The position numbers and the translations under genes are program-made. A DNA stretch of 20,637 bases. Origin: Fimenecus sp045593645. Its GTDB lineage: Bacteria > Bacillota > Clostridia > Oscillospirales > Acutalibacteraceae. Under the pieces are notes generated by a model. It made no database searches and had not been told where the DNA came from. It worked only from the letters and a program-made list of their open reading frames with translations. Where the stretch lies: contig JAZNWZ010000024.1 of the NCBI GenBank assembly GCA_045593645.1, positions 1 to 20,637 on the forward strand, given 5' to 3'. Shown here piece after piece: positions 8,501 to 16,669 of this stretch; within the stretch, counting starts at the first letter, position 1; each line of letters begins with the position of its first letter.

Positions 8501-11500
8501 ATATGAAATATTCTGAAGCTTTTGAAGAATTCGTTGCTGATTCAATGGAAAAAATGCTTACTGACCAGAACGCAGTCGAGAAACTTGCTATGCTTCGCAT
8601 AAAAGATAAATCTGTTTTTGATAAGCTTCGTGAGGGTATTCAAAAGCTTGTTGACAGAATTAAGCAGGAATATGCAAAAATTACTCCTGATAGTGCAGAA
8701 GGCAGAACAGTAGCAACAATGACTGATGTGTTCAACGATATTCAGGATTTATTCCTGGAAGCTCTTGACGATGCATCCAACAACTTCCAAAAGGCAGAAA
8801 AAAACACCATCACAAATGATGGTGTGCAATACTCAGAACGAGAGATAATAGGTTTAAGTGGTAAAAATTATGGCGTAGGTGTTTATCTTGATAGTAATTT
8901 ATTAACCGGGTTGACTGAAGATGAAAGAAAAGAAATGGTTAAGGAATTTGTTTTAAGTGAACTCTCGGGTGAACATTTCATAGCATATGATAATGATAAT
9001 AATGTTGTAGATATAAAAATTGCTACTAAAAGTGATGCTTTTAAGAATCAAAGTGGGAAAAAGCATAAAGTTCTTAAAGAACTTTATCGAAAACATATTG
9101 ATAAAGAGATTAAGCAAGAAACAGTTGTTTTAATAGATGAACTTATTGCAAATGCTAAATATGATTTATCAAAAAAACCGAATTATTCACATGAATGGCT
9201 TGACAACTATGGAAAAAGCGATTGGGATTACTGGACAGTATTTATACAAGAAAAAAATAAATCCGTGTGGGAAGCAACACTTAATATTGCTAATACCGCA
9301 AACGGAGAAAAAATACTGTATGATGTTGACCCAATAAAAAAAGTGGAGGGAGCCATCAAATCAGCTCCAACAACCACTAACAATAGTTTATCACAAGAAA
9401 AACATATTGTCAATAATAATTCTATGCAGGAGACGAGAAAAAATTCACTTCGAGATTCAAACGGTAGAGAATTATCACCAGAACAAGCAGAATTTTTCAA
9501 AGATTCAAAGGTAGTAGATAAGAATGGAAGTCTTAGAGTAATGTATCACGGTACAAATGTAGCTTTTACAACATTTGATATTAGAAAATCCGGTGTTGGT
9601 GCATTTGGCAAAGGTTTTTATTTCTCACCGTCTAAAGCAAATACAACAGCTTATGGCGATAAAAACATCCTTGAAGTGTATCTGAATATTAAAAATCCAT
9701 ATTACGCAGATAATATTGGTTTCGATTATGACGATTATGCTGATATGCAAAAGCAATTTGGTATTAATGAGAAGATTACCGATAATAATGTTAATAAGAT
9801 TTTACAACAGCAAGGCTATGATGGCGTTATCGCAAGTATAAACGATAGCCTAAAAGAAATAGTTGCTTTTAATTCTAATCAAATCAAAAATGTTGATAAT
9901 GTCAATCCTACATCTAATGATGATATTCGTTTCTCTGAACGCAGTGCAGTTCAAATTGATTATGAAGAAATAACAAAATCATTTAATATAACTAAACCTA
10001 ATGATTATGTTCATGTTCAGCGTCAAGTGTTTGATACTCTAAAAAATGAGGGATTTTTCACAGATGAAGATAAGAATAGTAGAATTGATTATAATGAAGA
10101 TTCGGGAATGGTAGTTGAAACCAATAAGAGTGGTATCAAAGAAACCTTTAACTTTGCTAACTTTATTCGATTGGGAAAAACAAAAAAAGCAATAAAACTC
10201 GCTACAATTCGTAAACTCCCTGAAATTATTAAAAATGGAAAACTTGTTGACAATGATGTAAAGAATTATCACAATGATAATAGTAGTACTAAATTTACAT
10301 ATATTCAATCTACTGTTGATGTTGATGGTAATAATGTTTTGGTGAAAATTGACATAAAAAAATCACCGCAAAAAAACAAGTTTTGGGTGCACAGAATTGA
10401 TATATTAGAAAAAGCCAATGAATTACCTGCAGTCGCTTCAAGAGCGATTAAACAGGCTAACGATTCATCAGCTTACGAGGATAGTGTACCAAATACGAAT
10501 GAAGATGTCAAGGAAAATTTAGTAAAATTCTCCGAGCGTGGCCAGAGTGTATATAAATTGCTCGGCGAAAATCAGCGTTTGCAGAAAGAAAACGAGCGAT
10601 TAAAAGAAAAGGTTAAATATCTTAATGATTTTGTAAAGCTTCAGCGAAAAATCACTCACGGTAAGATTATTGACCGTAGAAGTACCGAAGCACAGGCACG
10701 AAAAATTAAGAAGTCGACCGGCTCAAAAATCGAGTTAAGCAATCTCACTGACCAGCTTTATGCGTTTTACACTTTAATAATTGGTTCTGAAGACCTTGTG
10801 TGGGACACCGTTTTCACCCGTGCAAGTTGGATTGCAAATGATATTCTCAATGAAGTACCTGAATCAACTCAGCGTGATGAATATGCACAGGAGATACTTT
10901 CATATATCCGTTCAAAGAATATCAGACTTAATGATGTTCAAAGAGCAGAAGTTGAAAATATTTATGATAGTTATAATGCATACCGTAAACGATTGATGGG
11001 TAGCATCACAATTTCTCAAAAAGGTACTTCTCTCGATTCCGTATGGCAGGACCTTGCCGAGCAGTACCCGGATACATTCTCAAAGGATACTAATCCTGCA
11101 GATATGCCTTTGGAACTTGCCGACATTATTCATACACTTCGTAATTCTTATGAGGTTATTGAAGAATTTGACAAGACCGAACAGGTAAGATGGCTTGCAG
11201 AACAGATTTATGATACATATTGGGATGTTTCTACTGTTGAGTCTGTGATGGACAAGTTATCAAAAGAACATCAACAACAGATTAACGCACTCAAAATGCA
11301 ACACGCAGAACGAGTTAAGAAAATCTATGCAAAGCATCAGGAAGACCTGAAGGAACAAAGAGCATATTATCAGGAAATGTATAAGCGTTTGCGTGAACGA
11401 GCTACAGCAAGTCACAAAAAGCAAATGCTTGACTATCAGGACAAAGTCCACGAAGCTCAGGCAAAAGCCATTGAAAAAAGAAATAATACCGAAACAAGAA

Positions 11501-14418
11501 GGCAGATATTAAAAACTCTTGATAAGATTGACGCTCGTTTAAGTCATCCAACCAAAGAAAAGAATATCGGTCTTGAAATGCAACCGTTGGCGTGCAGACT
11601 TCTTACATTGGCTAACCTCGATACTGTTGACGCAGATTATCGCATTGAAAGATTGAATATTGAGATGGAAAACACAACTAATCCACAGGTGCTCAATACC
11701 TTGCAGACCAGAATCGATAATATTACAAAACAAGGCGAGAAAAAAGCTGCAGAACTTCAACAGAAAAGAAACAAATACAAAGCAATTGCTGCAGATGCTC
11801 AAAAGTCTTTGCAAGAAATGGGAAAGACAGTTGAAATTGATGAAGTAATTGATAAAACACTCAAAGATATTGAAGTTCTTGTAGGTGGTACACCTATACG
11901 CAGAATGACATCATATCAATTGGAATGTCTTAAAAACGCTGTCAATATGGTTGATGGCTACATAAGAGCAGATAAGCAGTTGTTCATTGATGGCAAAAAC
12001 CAAGATGTTGAGAATATGGCACAGATTGTTATTCACGAAGTACTTGGTAATTCGAAGAAAGAAAAACAGTTCATAAAACAATTGGAATGGCTTAATAAGT
12101 TTGGTTGGAGTATGTTGAAACCTGAAACTGCTTTTGACCTTATAGGTTCAAGTGCATTAAGTCATCTGTTCCAGGAAGCTCGTAAGGGTGATGACAAGTT
12201 TGCAAGAAGTTTTTCAGCTGCACAAATCTTTTTAAGTGAAAATGTTAAAAAGTATGGTGCAGATAAATGGAATATGGAAGAGCGTAAAGAGTTTATGATT
12301 CAGGATGAAAAGGTTACTCTTACTTTAGGCGAAATCTTAAGCTTATATGCATACTCAAAGCGCGACCAAGCAATTCCTCACCTTGAGAGTGGTGGTTTCG
12401 TTCAAGTTGAGCCGGTTAAAAAGAAAATCGGTGGCAAAATCAATATTGAATATACTGTTTATGAGGACCACGCACACCGTATCTCTGAAGTTGAACTTGG
12501 CTCAATTATAAACATACTTACGAAAGAACAGATTGAATTTGCTGATGTTATGCAGGAGTACCTTTCAACTGTTATGGGTGCGAAAGGTAATGAGATTTCT
12601 CGTGAACTTTATCAGATTGATTTATTTAAAGAAAAGTTTTATTTTCCACTTAAACTTAGTTCAGTCTATAAATTTTTTAAAAAAAATGAGAACAGTAAAA
12701 CACCAATGCTGAAAAATGCAGGTATGACAAAGCCAACAGTTACAAACGCGAATGACCCGATTGTTCTTGAATCGTTTGAAAATGTGTGGGCAAACCATGT
12801 TGTGCAGATGAGCCGATATAATGCTTATGTTTTAGGCATTGAAAATCTAACAAAAGTATTCGGCTATACAGGAATTGATAAATCATCAGTTCGTGCTGCA
12901 CTTCAAGGCACTTATGGTGACGCAGCTATCAAGTATTTAGAGAATTTTATTATTGACCTTAACGGTGGCAGAAAAGGTATGTCACACAATGATATGGTAA
13001 ATATTGCAGCCAATCTTATGAGTACTTTCAAAAAGGTGACGGTTTCTGCATCACTTTCAACTGCAATTCAACAGCCATCATCTATAATTAGAGCAATGTC
13101 CTATGTTAAACCAAAATACTTTGTGATGAGAAAAGAGGAAAAAATTTCACATAAAGAAAACTGGGAAGAACTAAAAAGATATGCGCCAATTGCAATTCTT
13201 AAAGAAATTGGCGGTTATGATATGTCGTTAGGTGCCAATGTTGCAGATTTTATCAAACACCGTGATTATAAAGGAAAAGAAAGATTCACAGCATTGGTAA
13301 AAGACTCAAACTACCGTGATGACCTTCTTATGTGGGGTGCATCAAAGGCTGACGAGCTTGCCTGGAGTACTTTATGGCACGCGGTAAAAAAAGAGCAACG
13401 CTACCGTTTTCCAAATATGGAAAAAGAAAAGTTCCTTAAAATATGTGGCCAACGATTTACTGATATTGCAACCAAAACGCAGGTGTATGATTCAGTTTTT
13501 ACACGCAGTGAGATTATGCGTTCACCGAGTGAAATAAACAAGATGGCAACTTCGTTTATGGGTGAGCCAATGACAAACCTCAATATTATAATTGATTCTG
13601 TCATTCAGGCAAAGCGTGGTAAAATTACAAGACCACAGGCAGTATGGAATATATCTTGTGTTTACATAGCACAAATTTCAGCTGCAGCACTTGCAAGTAT
13701 TGTTTATGCTATGCATGATGACGATGACGAATCTTTTGTTGAAAAGTATATGTCTGCTTTCGGTAATAAAGTTTCAGATGAAATTTTACCTATTACTTGG
13801 ATTCCTTATGTAAGAGATTTCTATTCGTTGTGTCAGGGTTATGATGTTTCAAGAACTGATATGTCCGTATTGTCTGATTTAGTTGAGAGTTTCCAAAACC
13901 TTACTAACAATAATATTTCACTTGATGAAAAGATTACAGGTGTTTCAGGCTCTGTTGCTGCTATGTTCGGAGTACCACTTAAAAATGTAATCCGTGATGG
14001 TAAAGCAGTTGTAAACACAATTGAAATGATGTTTGACAACTATGCTGCAGATTGGGATGATATCTCAAAAGCTTTTGTTGAAGGCATATCCGGTGAAAAG
14101 ACAATGTCTGATGTAAATGAATATCTTGCAAAAGACAAAACTGATAAAGCAAACGAGCTTATTTCTGACCTTCTTGAAGAAAAAATCGAAAAGAATATTT
14201 CTAATGGTAAGAGTCGTGAAAAGGCAGAGAAAGATGCTAAATCATCAATAAGAAGTTCGCTAACATCTTATTGGAAACCACTTTTCATTAAAGCGTATCA
14301 GGAAGATGATTATATCGAACAAGAAGAAATATATAATCGTTTACTTGCTACTGGCATTTATGGTTCAGCAGAAGAATTAAAAGAAACAATTGAAAAATGG
14401 GTTAAAGACCTGGAGTAA
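5584..14418 (+). CDS. Giant phage polyvalent protein with zincin peptidase and ADP-ribosyltransferase-like domains (2944 aa)
   Basis: ATG 5584 follows GAGGTG (5572-5577). Seen in order: Tyr/Lys-rich helical start (1-160); Ser/Thr/Asn linker (about 175-260); Gly/Ala-rich segments that may contact membranes (about 270-520, ending DSFIGGMLIGGVSN); zincin peptidase with HELTH (His923, Glu924, His927) and EEFVAD (981-986) supplying the probable third ligand; an unassigned module (about 1084-1280); an ADP-ribosyltransferase-like domain (about 1288-1448) with YHGT (His1322), KGFYFS (Tyr1346) and EIVAF (Glu1425) as candidate H-Y-E triad; another module (about 1454-1648); coiled coils (about 1654-1690 and 1890-1980); a long helical C-terminal region with a transmembrane segment (about 2687-2709) followed by DDDDE. 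This matches the 'polyvalent proteins' of phages and conjugative elements, which are thought to enter the cell with the DNA and act on the host. Delivery as an ejected protein is inferred. Confidence 0.85.
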   Translation: MANSKYADYWRKKEQEKNFTSGEQKTTSKYDYYWAKKFSEQLPSLINRLDIQRNELYKEYNTRFFDENGNYINTYRGGKEGLDAWNNFDTKRTSLHNEYMAIAKNFLKYKEYYDKDTIKEIENYLHGNLENLSNMWDTYNQDYNYWSQWDSEETYNSWMLKKEQLQNQTDAGLAGLNKVTPSTITATDIPALIPQLTPNLTVPSINTESISTSNSILRDNLPNTYAPSKNAGTTFLDDIIVNNDNNQVIDSDSKYFQSGTFSDGYQFGDITRAGLGTAIDIGENLGVGLLGISEKTTDTVATFLGFLANKFGYNDFAKQMEELVEYDLIDEEGAIKGITNFFSPHRNPITEKDSFLGEKMDSNVQSVGQMLGQKVLQSGLGIPWWLTTGLTSFGSESEQALREGADFDSAVVSGLISAGGEILSEKLFGRSMLGEKGIFDLDKLTKGISNKVLEKLVNFGLDLTSEGIEEVFSSVCSRAGSTLYKEENVFEILTSEEALEEYLDSFIGGMLIGGVSNVGKTVVGIDDAIKSNRFYGQYVLDNNSVDTLVNQAKNIGSKRLKRLADKTAGVFSTEGMSKSQLDRYTRQIGDLYQGIESIKSENTRNLVKEELKAHNADTSAETIDVILKYARGEKLTEAEQTVFDENKGAYVLDNIVYKMAQKSSKPTTETVNGINADTFEGATENTVENDFKQTTYNGEAVSFKYKSADAIELDNGETVSVEDITMSDDDAVFYDAIMGENDFFPEGRFVNGKLTSGVNIPTANAIRKIFGGTPTINQLKGVKMYYHYGMYNIRHFGESGALTESQERQVFNLGRALSESVAEKESSTPKVKKYSKGKVKYNVKSELSSRQQASVEVIEKLADMFNITFNLYESTLNENGERSSVMPNGEKTSANGYYMNGEIYVDINAGNNGQGAVLYTVAHELTHYIREGSPKKFKVLADFLVEQYEGKGKSVDYYVNKQMEKARKSGNKNMKYSEAFEEFVADSMEKMLTDQNAVEKLAMLRIKDKSVFDKLREGIQKLVDRIKQEYAKITPDSAEGRTVATMTDVFNDIQDLFLEALDDASNNFQKAEKNTITNDGVQYSEREIIGLSGKNYGVGVYLDSNLLTGLTEDERKEMVKEFVLSELSGEHFIAYDNDNNVVDIKIATKSDAFKNQSGKKHKVLKELYRKHIDKEIKQETVVLIDELIANAKYDLSKKPNYSHEWLDNYGKSDWDYWTVFIQEKNKSVWEATLNIANTANGEKILYDVDPIKKVEGAIKSAPTTTNNSLSQEKHIVNNNSMQETRKNSLRDSNGRELSPEQAEFFKDSKVVDKNGSLRVMYHGTNVAFTTFDIRKSGVGAFGKGFYFSPSKANTTAYGDKNILEVYLNIKNPYYADNIGFDYDDYADMQKQFGINEKITDNNVNKILQQQGYDGVIASINDSLKEIVAFNSNQIKNVDNVNPTSNDDIRFSERSAVQIDYEEITKSFNITKPNDYVHVQRQVFDTLKNEGFFTDEDKNSRIDYNEDSGMVVETNKSGIKETFNFANFIRLGKTKKAIKLATIRKLPEIIKNGKLVDNDVKNYHNDNSSTKFTYIQSTVDVDGNNVLVKIDIKKSPQKNKFWVHRIDILEKANELPAVASRAIKQANDSSAYEDSVPNTNEDVKENLVKFSERGQSVYKLLGENQRLQKENERLKEKVKYLNDFVKLQRKITHGKIIDRRSTEAQARKIKKSTGSKIELSNLTDQLYAFYTLIIGSEDLVWDTVFTRASWIANDILNEVPESTQRDEYAQEILSYIRSKNIRLNDVQRAEVENIYDSYNAYRKRLMGSITISQKGTSLDSVWQDLAEQYPDTFSKDTNPADMPLELADIIHTLRNSYEVIEEFDKTEQVRWLAEQIYDTYWDVSTVESVMDKLSKEHQQQINALKMQHAERVKKIYAKHQEDLKEQRAYYQEMYKRLRERATASHKKQMLDYQDKVHEAQAKAIEKRNNTETRRQILKTLDKIDARLSHPTKEKNIGLEMQPLACRLLTLANLDTVDADYRIERLNIEMENTTNPQVLNTLQTRIDNITKQGEKKAAELQQKRNKYKAIAADAQKSLQEMGKTVEIDEVIDKTLKDIEVLVGGTPIRRMTSYQLECLKNAVNMVDGYIRADKQLFIDGKNQDVENMAQIVIHEVLGNSKKEKQFIKQLEWLNKFGWSMLKPETAFDLIGSSALSHLFQEARKGDDKFARSFSAAQIFLSENVKKYGADKWNMEERKEFMIQDEKVTLTLGEILSLYAYSKRDQAIPHLESGGFVQVEPVKKKIGGKINIEYTVYEDHAHRISEVELGSIINILTKEQIEFADVMQEYLSTVMGAKGNEISRELYQIDLFKEKFYFPLKLSSVYKFFKKNENSKTPMLKNAGMTKPTVTNANDPIVLESFENVWANHVVQMSRYNAYVLGIENLTKVFGYTGIDKSSVRAALQGTYGDAAIKYLENFIIDLNGGRKGMSHNDMVNIAANLMSTFKKVTVSASLSTAIQQPSSIIRAMSYVKPKYFVMRKEEKISHKENWEELKRYAPIAILKEIGGYDMSLGANVADFIKHRDYKGKERFTALVKDSNYRDDLLMWGASKADELAWSTLWHAVKKEQRYRFPNMEKEKFLKICGQRFTDIATKTQVYDSVFTRSEIMRSPSEINKMATSFMGEPMTNLNIIIDSVIQAKRGKITRPQAVWNISCVYIAQISAAALASIVYAMHDDDDESFVEKYMSAFGNKVSDEILPITWIPYVRDFYSLCQGYDVSRTDMSVLSDLVESFQNLTNNNISLDEKITGVSGSVAAMFGVPLKNVIRDGKAVVNTIEMMFDNYAADWDDISKAFVEGISGEKTMSDVNEYLAKDKTDKANELISDLLEEKIEKNISNGKSREKAEKDAKSSIRSSLTSYWKPLFIKAYQEDDYIEQEEIYNRLLATGIYGSAEELKETIEKWVKDLE

Positions 14419-14427
14419 ACAATTAGG

Positions 14428-14459
14428 GGGTGGATTTAATAAATCCACTCTCTTTTGTT
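14428..14459 (+). terminator. Hairpin terminator after the giant gene
   Basis: GTGGATTT (14430-14437) pairs perfectly with AAATCCAC (14441-14448) around a 3-base AAT loop. The stem extends outward by a G-T and a G-C pair to 14428/14450 and is followed by TCTTTTGTT. The U-tract is interrupted and the stem is A/T-rich, so termination may be partial, which would suit differential expression of the downstream adhesion and lysis genes. It begins about ten bases after the giant gene's stop. Confidence 0.65.
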
Positions 14460-14545
14460 ATCATTAGATTAAAGAAATAAAAAGTGGGGCGAGGTTAGAA
14501 AACAGCCTGCATTTTTATGTAACATAGAATTAAGAGGTGATAAAA

Positions 14546-15214
14546 ATGAAATCATCAGATTATAAAATTTCACTTGATATATTAGAAAGCCAATCGCAGT
14601 ATTCACTTCCAATGAAGCAAGGAGATGCTGCTCGTGTTGTATATATTACTTTACGAGAGGGTGGAGTACCTTATGAAATTGGTACAGATTGTTTTGCCGT
14701 TTTTAGTGGCAAAAAGCCTGATGGTAACCCGATAGAAAACAATTGTGTTATAAGTGGAAATACAATTGTTTATGAAATTACAGAGCAAACAACGTCTTGT
14801 GTTGGAATTCTTGATTGTGAAATTAAACTTTACAGTATAGAAAATGGCTTTTTAACATCTGCAAGATTTTCAATTATTGTAGATAAAAGAGTTGTTGGTG
14901 AAGCAGAAATTGAAAGTACTGCAGAGTATTTACAACTTCATTCTCTGTATATGGAAGCAGCAAAGTTAAAAAATGATTGTGAAGAAATGATTAAAAAAGT
15001 ATCAGGAATAAATATTTTAACAACTGTTGACATTTACAAGGAAGATTGTGCAGAAAAAGATGTATATAGTGCTAATGCAATAAATGCATTTTTAAGAGAC
15101 TATGACAACTTGCTTGTCGAGTTTGACGAGAAACACACAGACTTTGAAAACAGAATCCATGCTCTTGAAAATGATTATGCACAAGCATTTGCTCTTGTAG
15201 GGGGTGCAGAATAA
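14546..15214 (+). CDS. BppU-family baseplate upper protein (222 aa)
   Basis: I choose ATG 14546 rather than the in-frame GTG 14537, because AGAGGTGA at 14533-14540 is the ribosome binding site and would overlap the GTG. Residues 1 to about 120 resemble the BppU N-terminal domain: a QGD motif early on (MKQGDAARVVYITLREG), a KKPDG turn, then INGNTIVYEIT-like strands and a GILDCEIKLY strand. Residues from about 125 are helical with a likely coiled coil (LEFDEKHTDFENRIHALEND-like heptads), as expected for a trimeric stalk. In lactococcal phages BppU joins the receptor-binding protein to the baseplate; here the next gene encodes the probable receptor binder, and the stop overlaps its start (TAATG). 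Residues 120-222 are less conserved in the family and could anchor that partner. Confidence 0.75.
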   Translation: MKSSDYKISLDILESQSQYSLPMKQGDAARVVYITLREGGVPYEIGTDCFAVFSGKKPDGNPIENNCVISGNTIVYEITEQTTSCVGILDCEIKLYSIENGFLTSARFSIIVDKRVVGEAEIESTAEYLQLHSLYMEAAKLKNDCEEMIKKVSGINILTTVDIYKEDCAEKDVYSANAINAFLRDYDNLLVEFDEKHTDFENRIHALENDYAQAFALVGGAE

Positions 15215-16359
15215 TGTCATTATTTGTTCCTGTTGATATTGATAATGACTTATCAGAAAGAATTGCACAAGCAAACACTCTTGGTAGAGAAAACCTTAAT
15301 GCAAAAGGTGTAACAACTGATGGAACAGAAACCACATATCAGTTGATGAGCAAAATTGCAGACATTCAAAGTGGTGGTAGTGCAAATGTATCATCTGTGA
15401 TTATTCCACCAGTTTATAACGAGTTAGGCTTATTAGGTAAGTCTGTCGGTTTGGTTTTGGGTAATGAATATACCGTTGTGATTGACATTTTAGAAAATGA
15501 CGGAACAACAAGACAAGAAACCGAAACAGTTACGGCATATCAAACAGTAATAGAAGGTTTAGGTGAAGTTGAGGACTCTGTTGCTTTAGGTATATATGAA
15601 GATGACTATTATGACTACACCTTATATGATTTTTGTAATGTTAGTGACGAAGGGGTGCCTGTATTTGATGCTAACGAGTGTGTTTATCAAACAGGTGGCA
15701 AGGTAACACAAATCACAATCACAGGCGAGTTTGCAGAAAAGCCAGATACAAGATTAAAAGATATAGTTGAGGGTAACTTGACAGAAATCGTTGACGATAC
15801 AATTACAGAAATCGGTAGTTATGTATTCTTTAGAAATAAAAAGATTACAAAATTAGATTTACCGAATTGTACAGTTGTTCGTAGTTATGGACTTAACGAA
15901 GCAGAAATCACAACAATCAATATGCCAAAACTTGAAACTATTGAAGTGAATGGTATGAATAGTTGCAAAGTAACAGAAGTCAACTTTCCGTTATTAACAA
16001 GTGGTAGTTTGGGTAGTTGTTCTGCTTTAACAAAAGCTGTGTTAGGTGTTATACCAACAGTATCAGCAAGTGGCTTTTATAATTGTTCAAAATTAGCATA
16101 TTGTGATTTGGGAACGAAGGTTACAAGTATTGGCTCACAAGCATTTTATAAGACTTCGCAACTTGCTACATTGATTATTCGTAACACATCTGTTGTACCT
16201 ACAATTCAATCTAATACTTTTACATCTTCTGCAATAGCAAGTGGTACAGGCTATGTATATGTGCCTGATAATTTGGTTGAAAGTTATAAAACTGCAGATG
16301 TATGGTCTACCTATGCAAACCAAATTAAACCTTTAAGTGAGTTAGGTGGTGAAATCTAA
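15214..16359 (+). CDS. Leucine-rich-repeat (BspA-like) receptor-binding tail protein (381 aa)
   Basis: ATG 15214 overlaps the previous stop (TAATG). Residues 1-50 are helical with LMSKIADIQSGG, a typical N-terminal attachment segment of Bacillota phage tail proteins. Residues about 60-175 form a beta domain rich in Asp, Glu and Thr. From about residue 194 there are irregular BspA-type leucine-rich repeats: TITEIGSYVFFRNKKITKLD, then TINMPKLETIEVNGM, VTEVNFPLL, SASGFYNCSKLAYCDLG, and VTSIGSQAFYKTSQLATLII. The C-terminus YVYVPDNLVESYKTADVW is the usual capping module of such proteins. There is no signal peptide or cell-wall anchor, so it is a virion component and not a surface protein of the host. 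By position after BppU it is the best candidate for the host-receptor binder. Binding specificity cannot be read from the sequence. Confidence 0.75.
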   Translation: MSLFVPVDIDNDLSERIAQANTLGRENLNAKGVTTDGTETTYQLMSKIADIQSGGSANVSSVIIPPVYNELGLLGKSVGLVLGNEYTVVIDILENDGTTRQETETVTAYQTVIEGLGEVEDSVALGIYEDDYYDYTLYDFCNVSDEGVPVFDANECVYQTGGKVTQITITGEFAEKPDTRLKDIVEGNLTEIVDDTITEIGSYVFFRNKKITKLDLPNCTVVRSYGLNEAEITTINMPKLETIEVNGMNSCKVTEVNFPLLTSGSLGSCSALTKAVLGVIPTVSASGFYNCSKLAYCDLGTKVTSIGSQAFYKTSQLATLIIRNTSVVPTIQSNTFTSSAIASGTGYVYVPDNLVESYKTADVWSTYANQIKPLSELGGEI

Positions 16360-16655
16360 TGGAAAAAGATATTGAACATAGATTGACCTCAGTGGAAGAA
16401 AGGGCAAAATCAAACACTATTCGTTTGGATGAAGTTGAACGTAGACAAGATAATCTTGAAGAATTGACTACTACAGTTAAAGTCCTTGCTACTAAAGAAG
16501 AAAATGTTGAGAGGACTGTTGGTGAAATAAAAGATGATGTCAAAGAGATGAAAGATAAACCAAATAAGAGATATGACAAAATCATTGATGTGATTATCAC
16601 AGCAGTTATCGGTGTTCTTGTTGGTTATATCTTTGCACAAATTGGAATCAATTAA
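16359..16655 (+). CDS. XhlA-like membrane-anchored lysis-associated protein (98 aa)
   Basis: ATG 16359 overlaps the previous stop (TAATG). The first 70 residues are a charged coiled coil (RLTSVEERAKSNTIRLDEVE, then ERRQDNLEEL), and residues about 75-94 are a single transmembrane helix (VIITAVIGVLVGYIFAQIG). Coiled coil followed by a C-terminal membrane anchor at about 90-100 residues matches XhlA/hemolysin-like proteins, which sit beside holins in Bacillota phages and take part in lysis. The gene opens the lysis cassette here. It could instead be a small membrane-linked tail accessory protein, since it is translationally coupled to the fibre gene, but the cassette context favours lysis. No catalytic residues are expected or seen. 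Confidence 0.75.
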   Translation: MEKDIEHRLTSVEERAKSNTIRLDEVERRQDNLEELTTTVKVLATKEENVERTVGEIKDDVKEMKDKPNKRYDKIIDVIITAVIGVLVGYIFAQIGIN

Positions 16656-16669
16656 GGAGTGATTTATTC

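Noticed and set aside
6378..14039. Numerous 60-90 aa frames on both strands under the giant gene
   Set aside because: The giant frame has recognisable domains along its length; none of these small frames has a convincing start signal or motif.
5584..14418. Tape-measure protein
   Set aside because: Despite its length and coiled coils, it has peptidase and transferase-like domains and only one clear transmembrane helix, and the surrounding genes do not include tail-assembly chaperones or a major tail protein.
14455..14483. Possible promoter (TTGTTA, 17 bases, TAAAAA) before the BppU-type gene
   Set aside because: Only four of six matches in each element in very A/T-rich DNA, and the -35 overlaps the terminator tail; not strong enough to annotate.
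14537..14545. GTG 14537 as start of the BppU-type gene
   Set aside because: It lies inside the ribosome binding site AGAGGTGA; ATG 14546 is correctly spaced.
15214..16359. Diversity-generating retroelement target in the LRR protein
   Set aside because: No reverse transcriptase gene and no near-identical template repeat are visible in the window.
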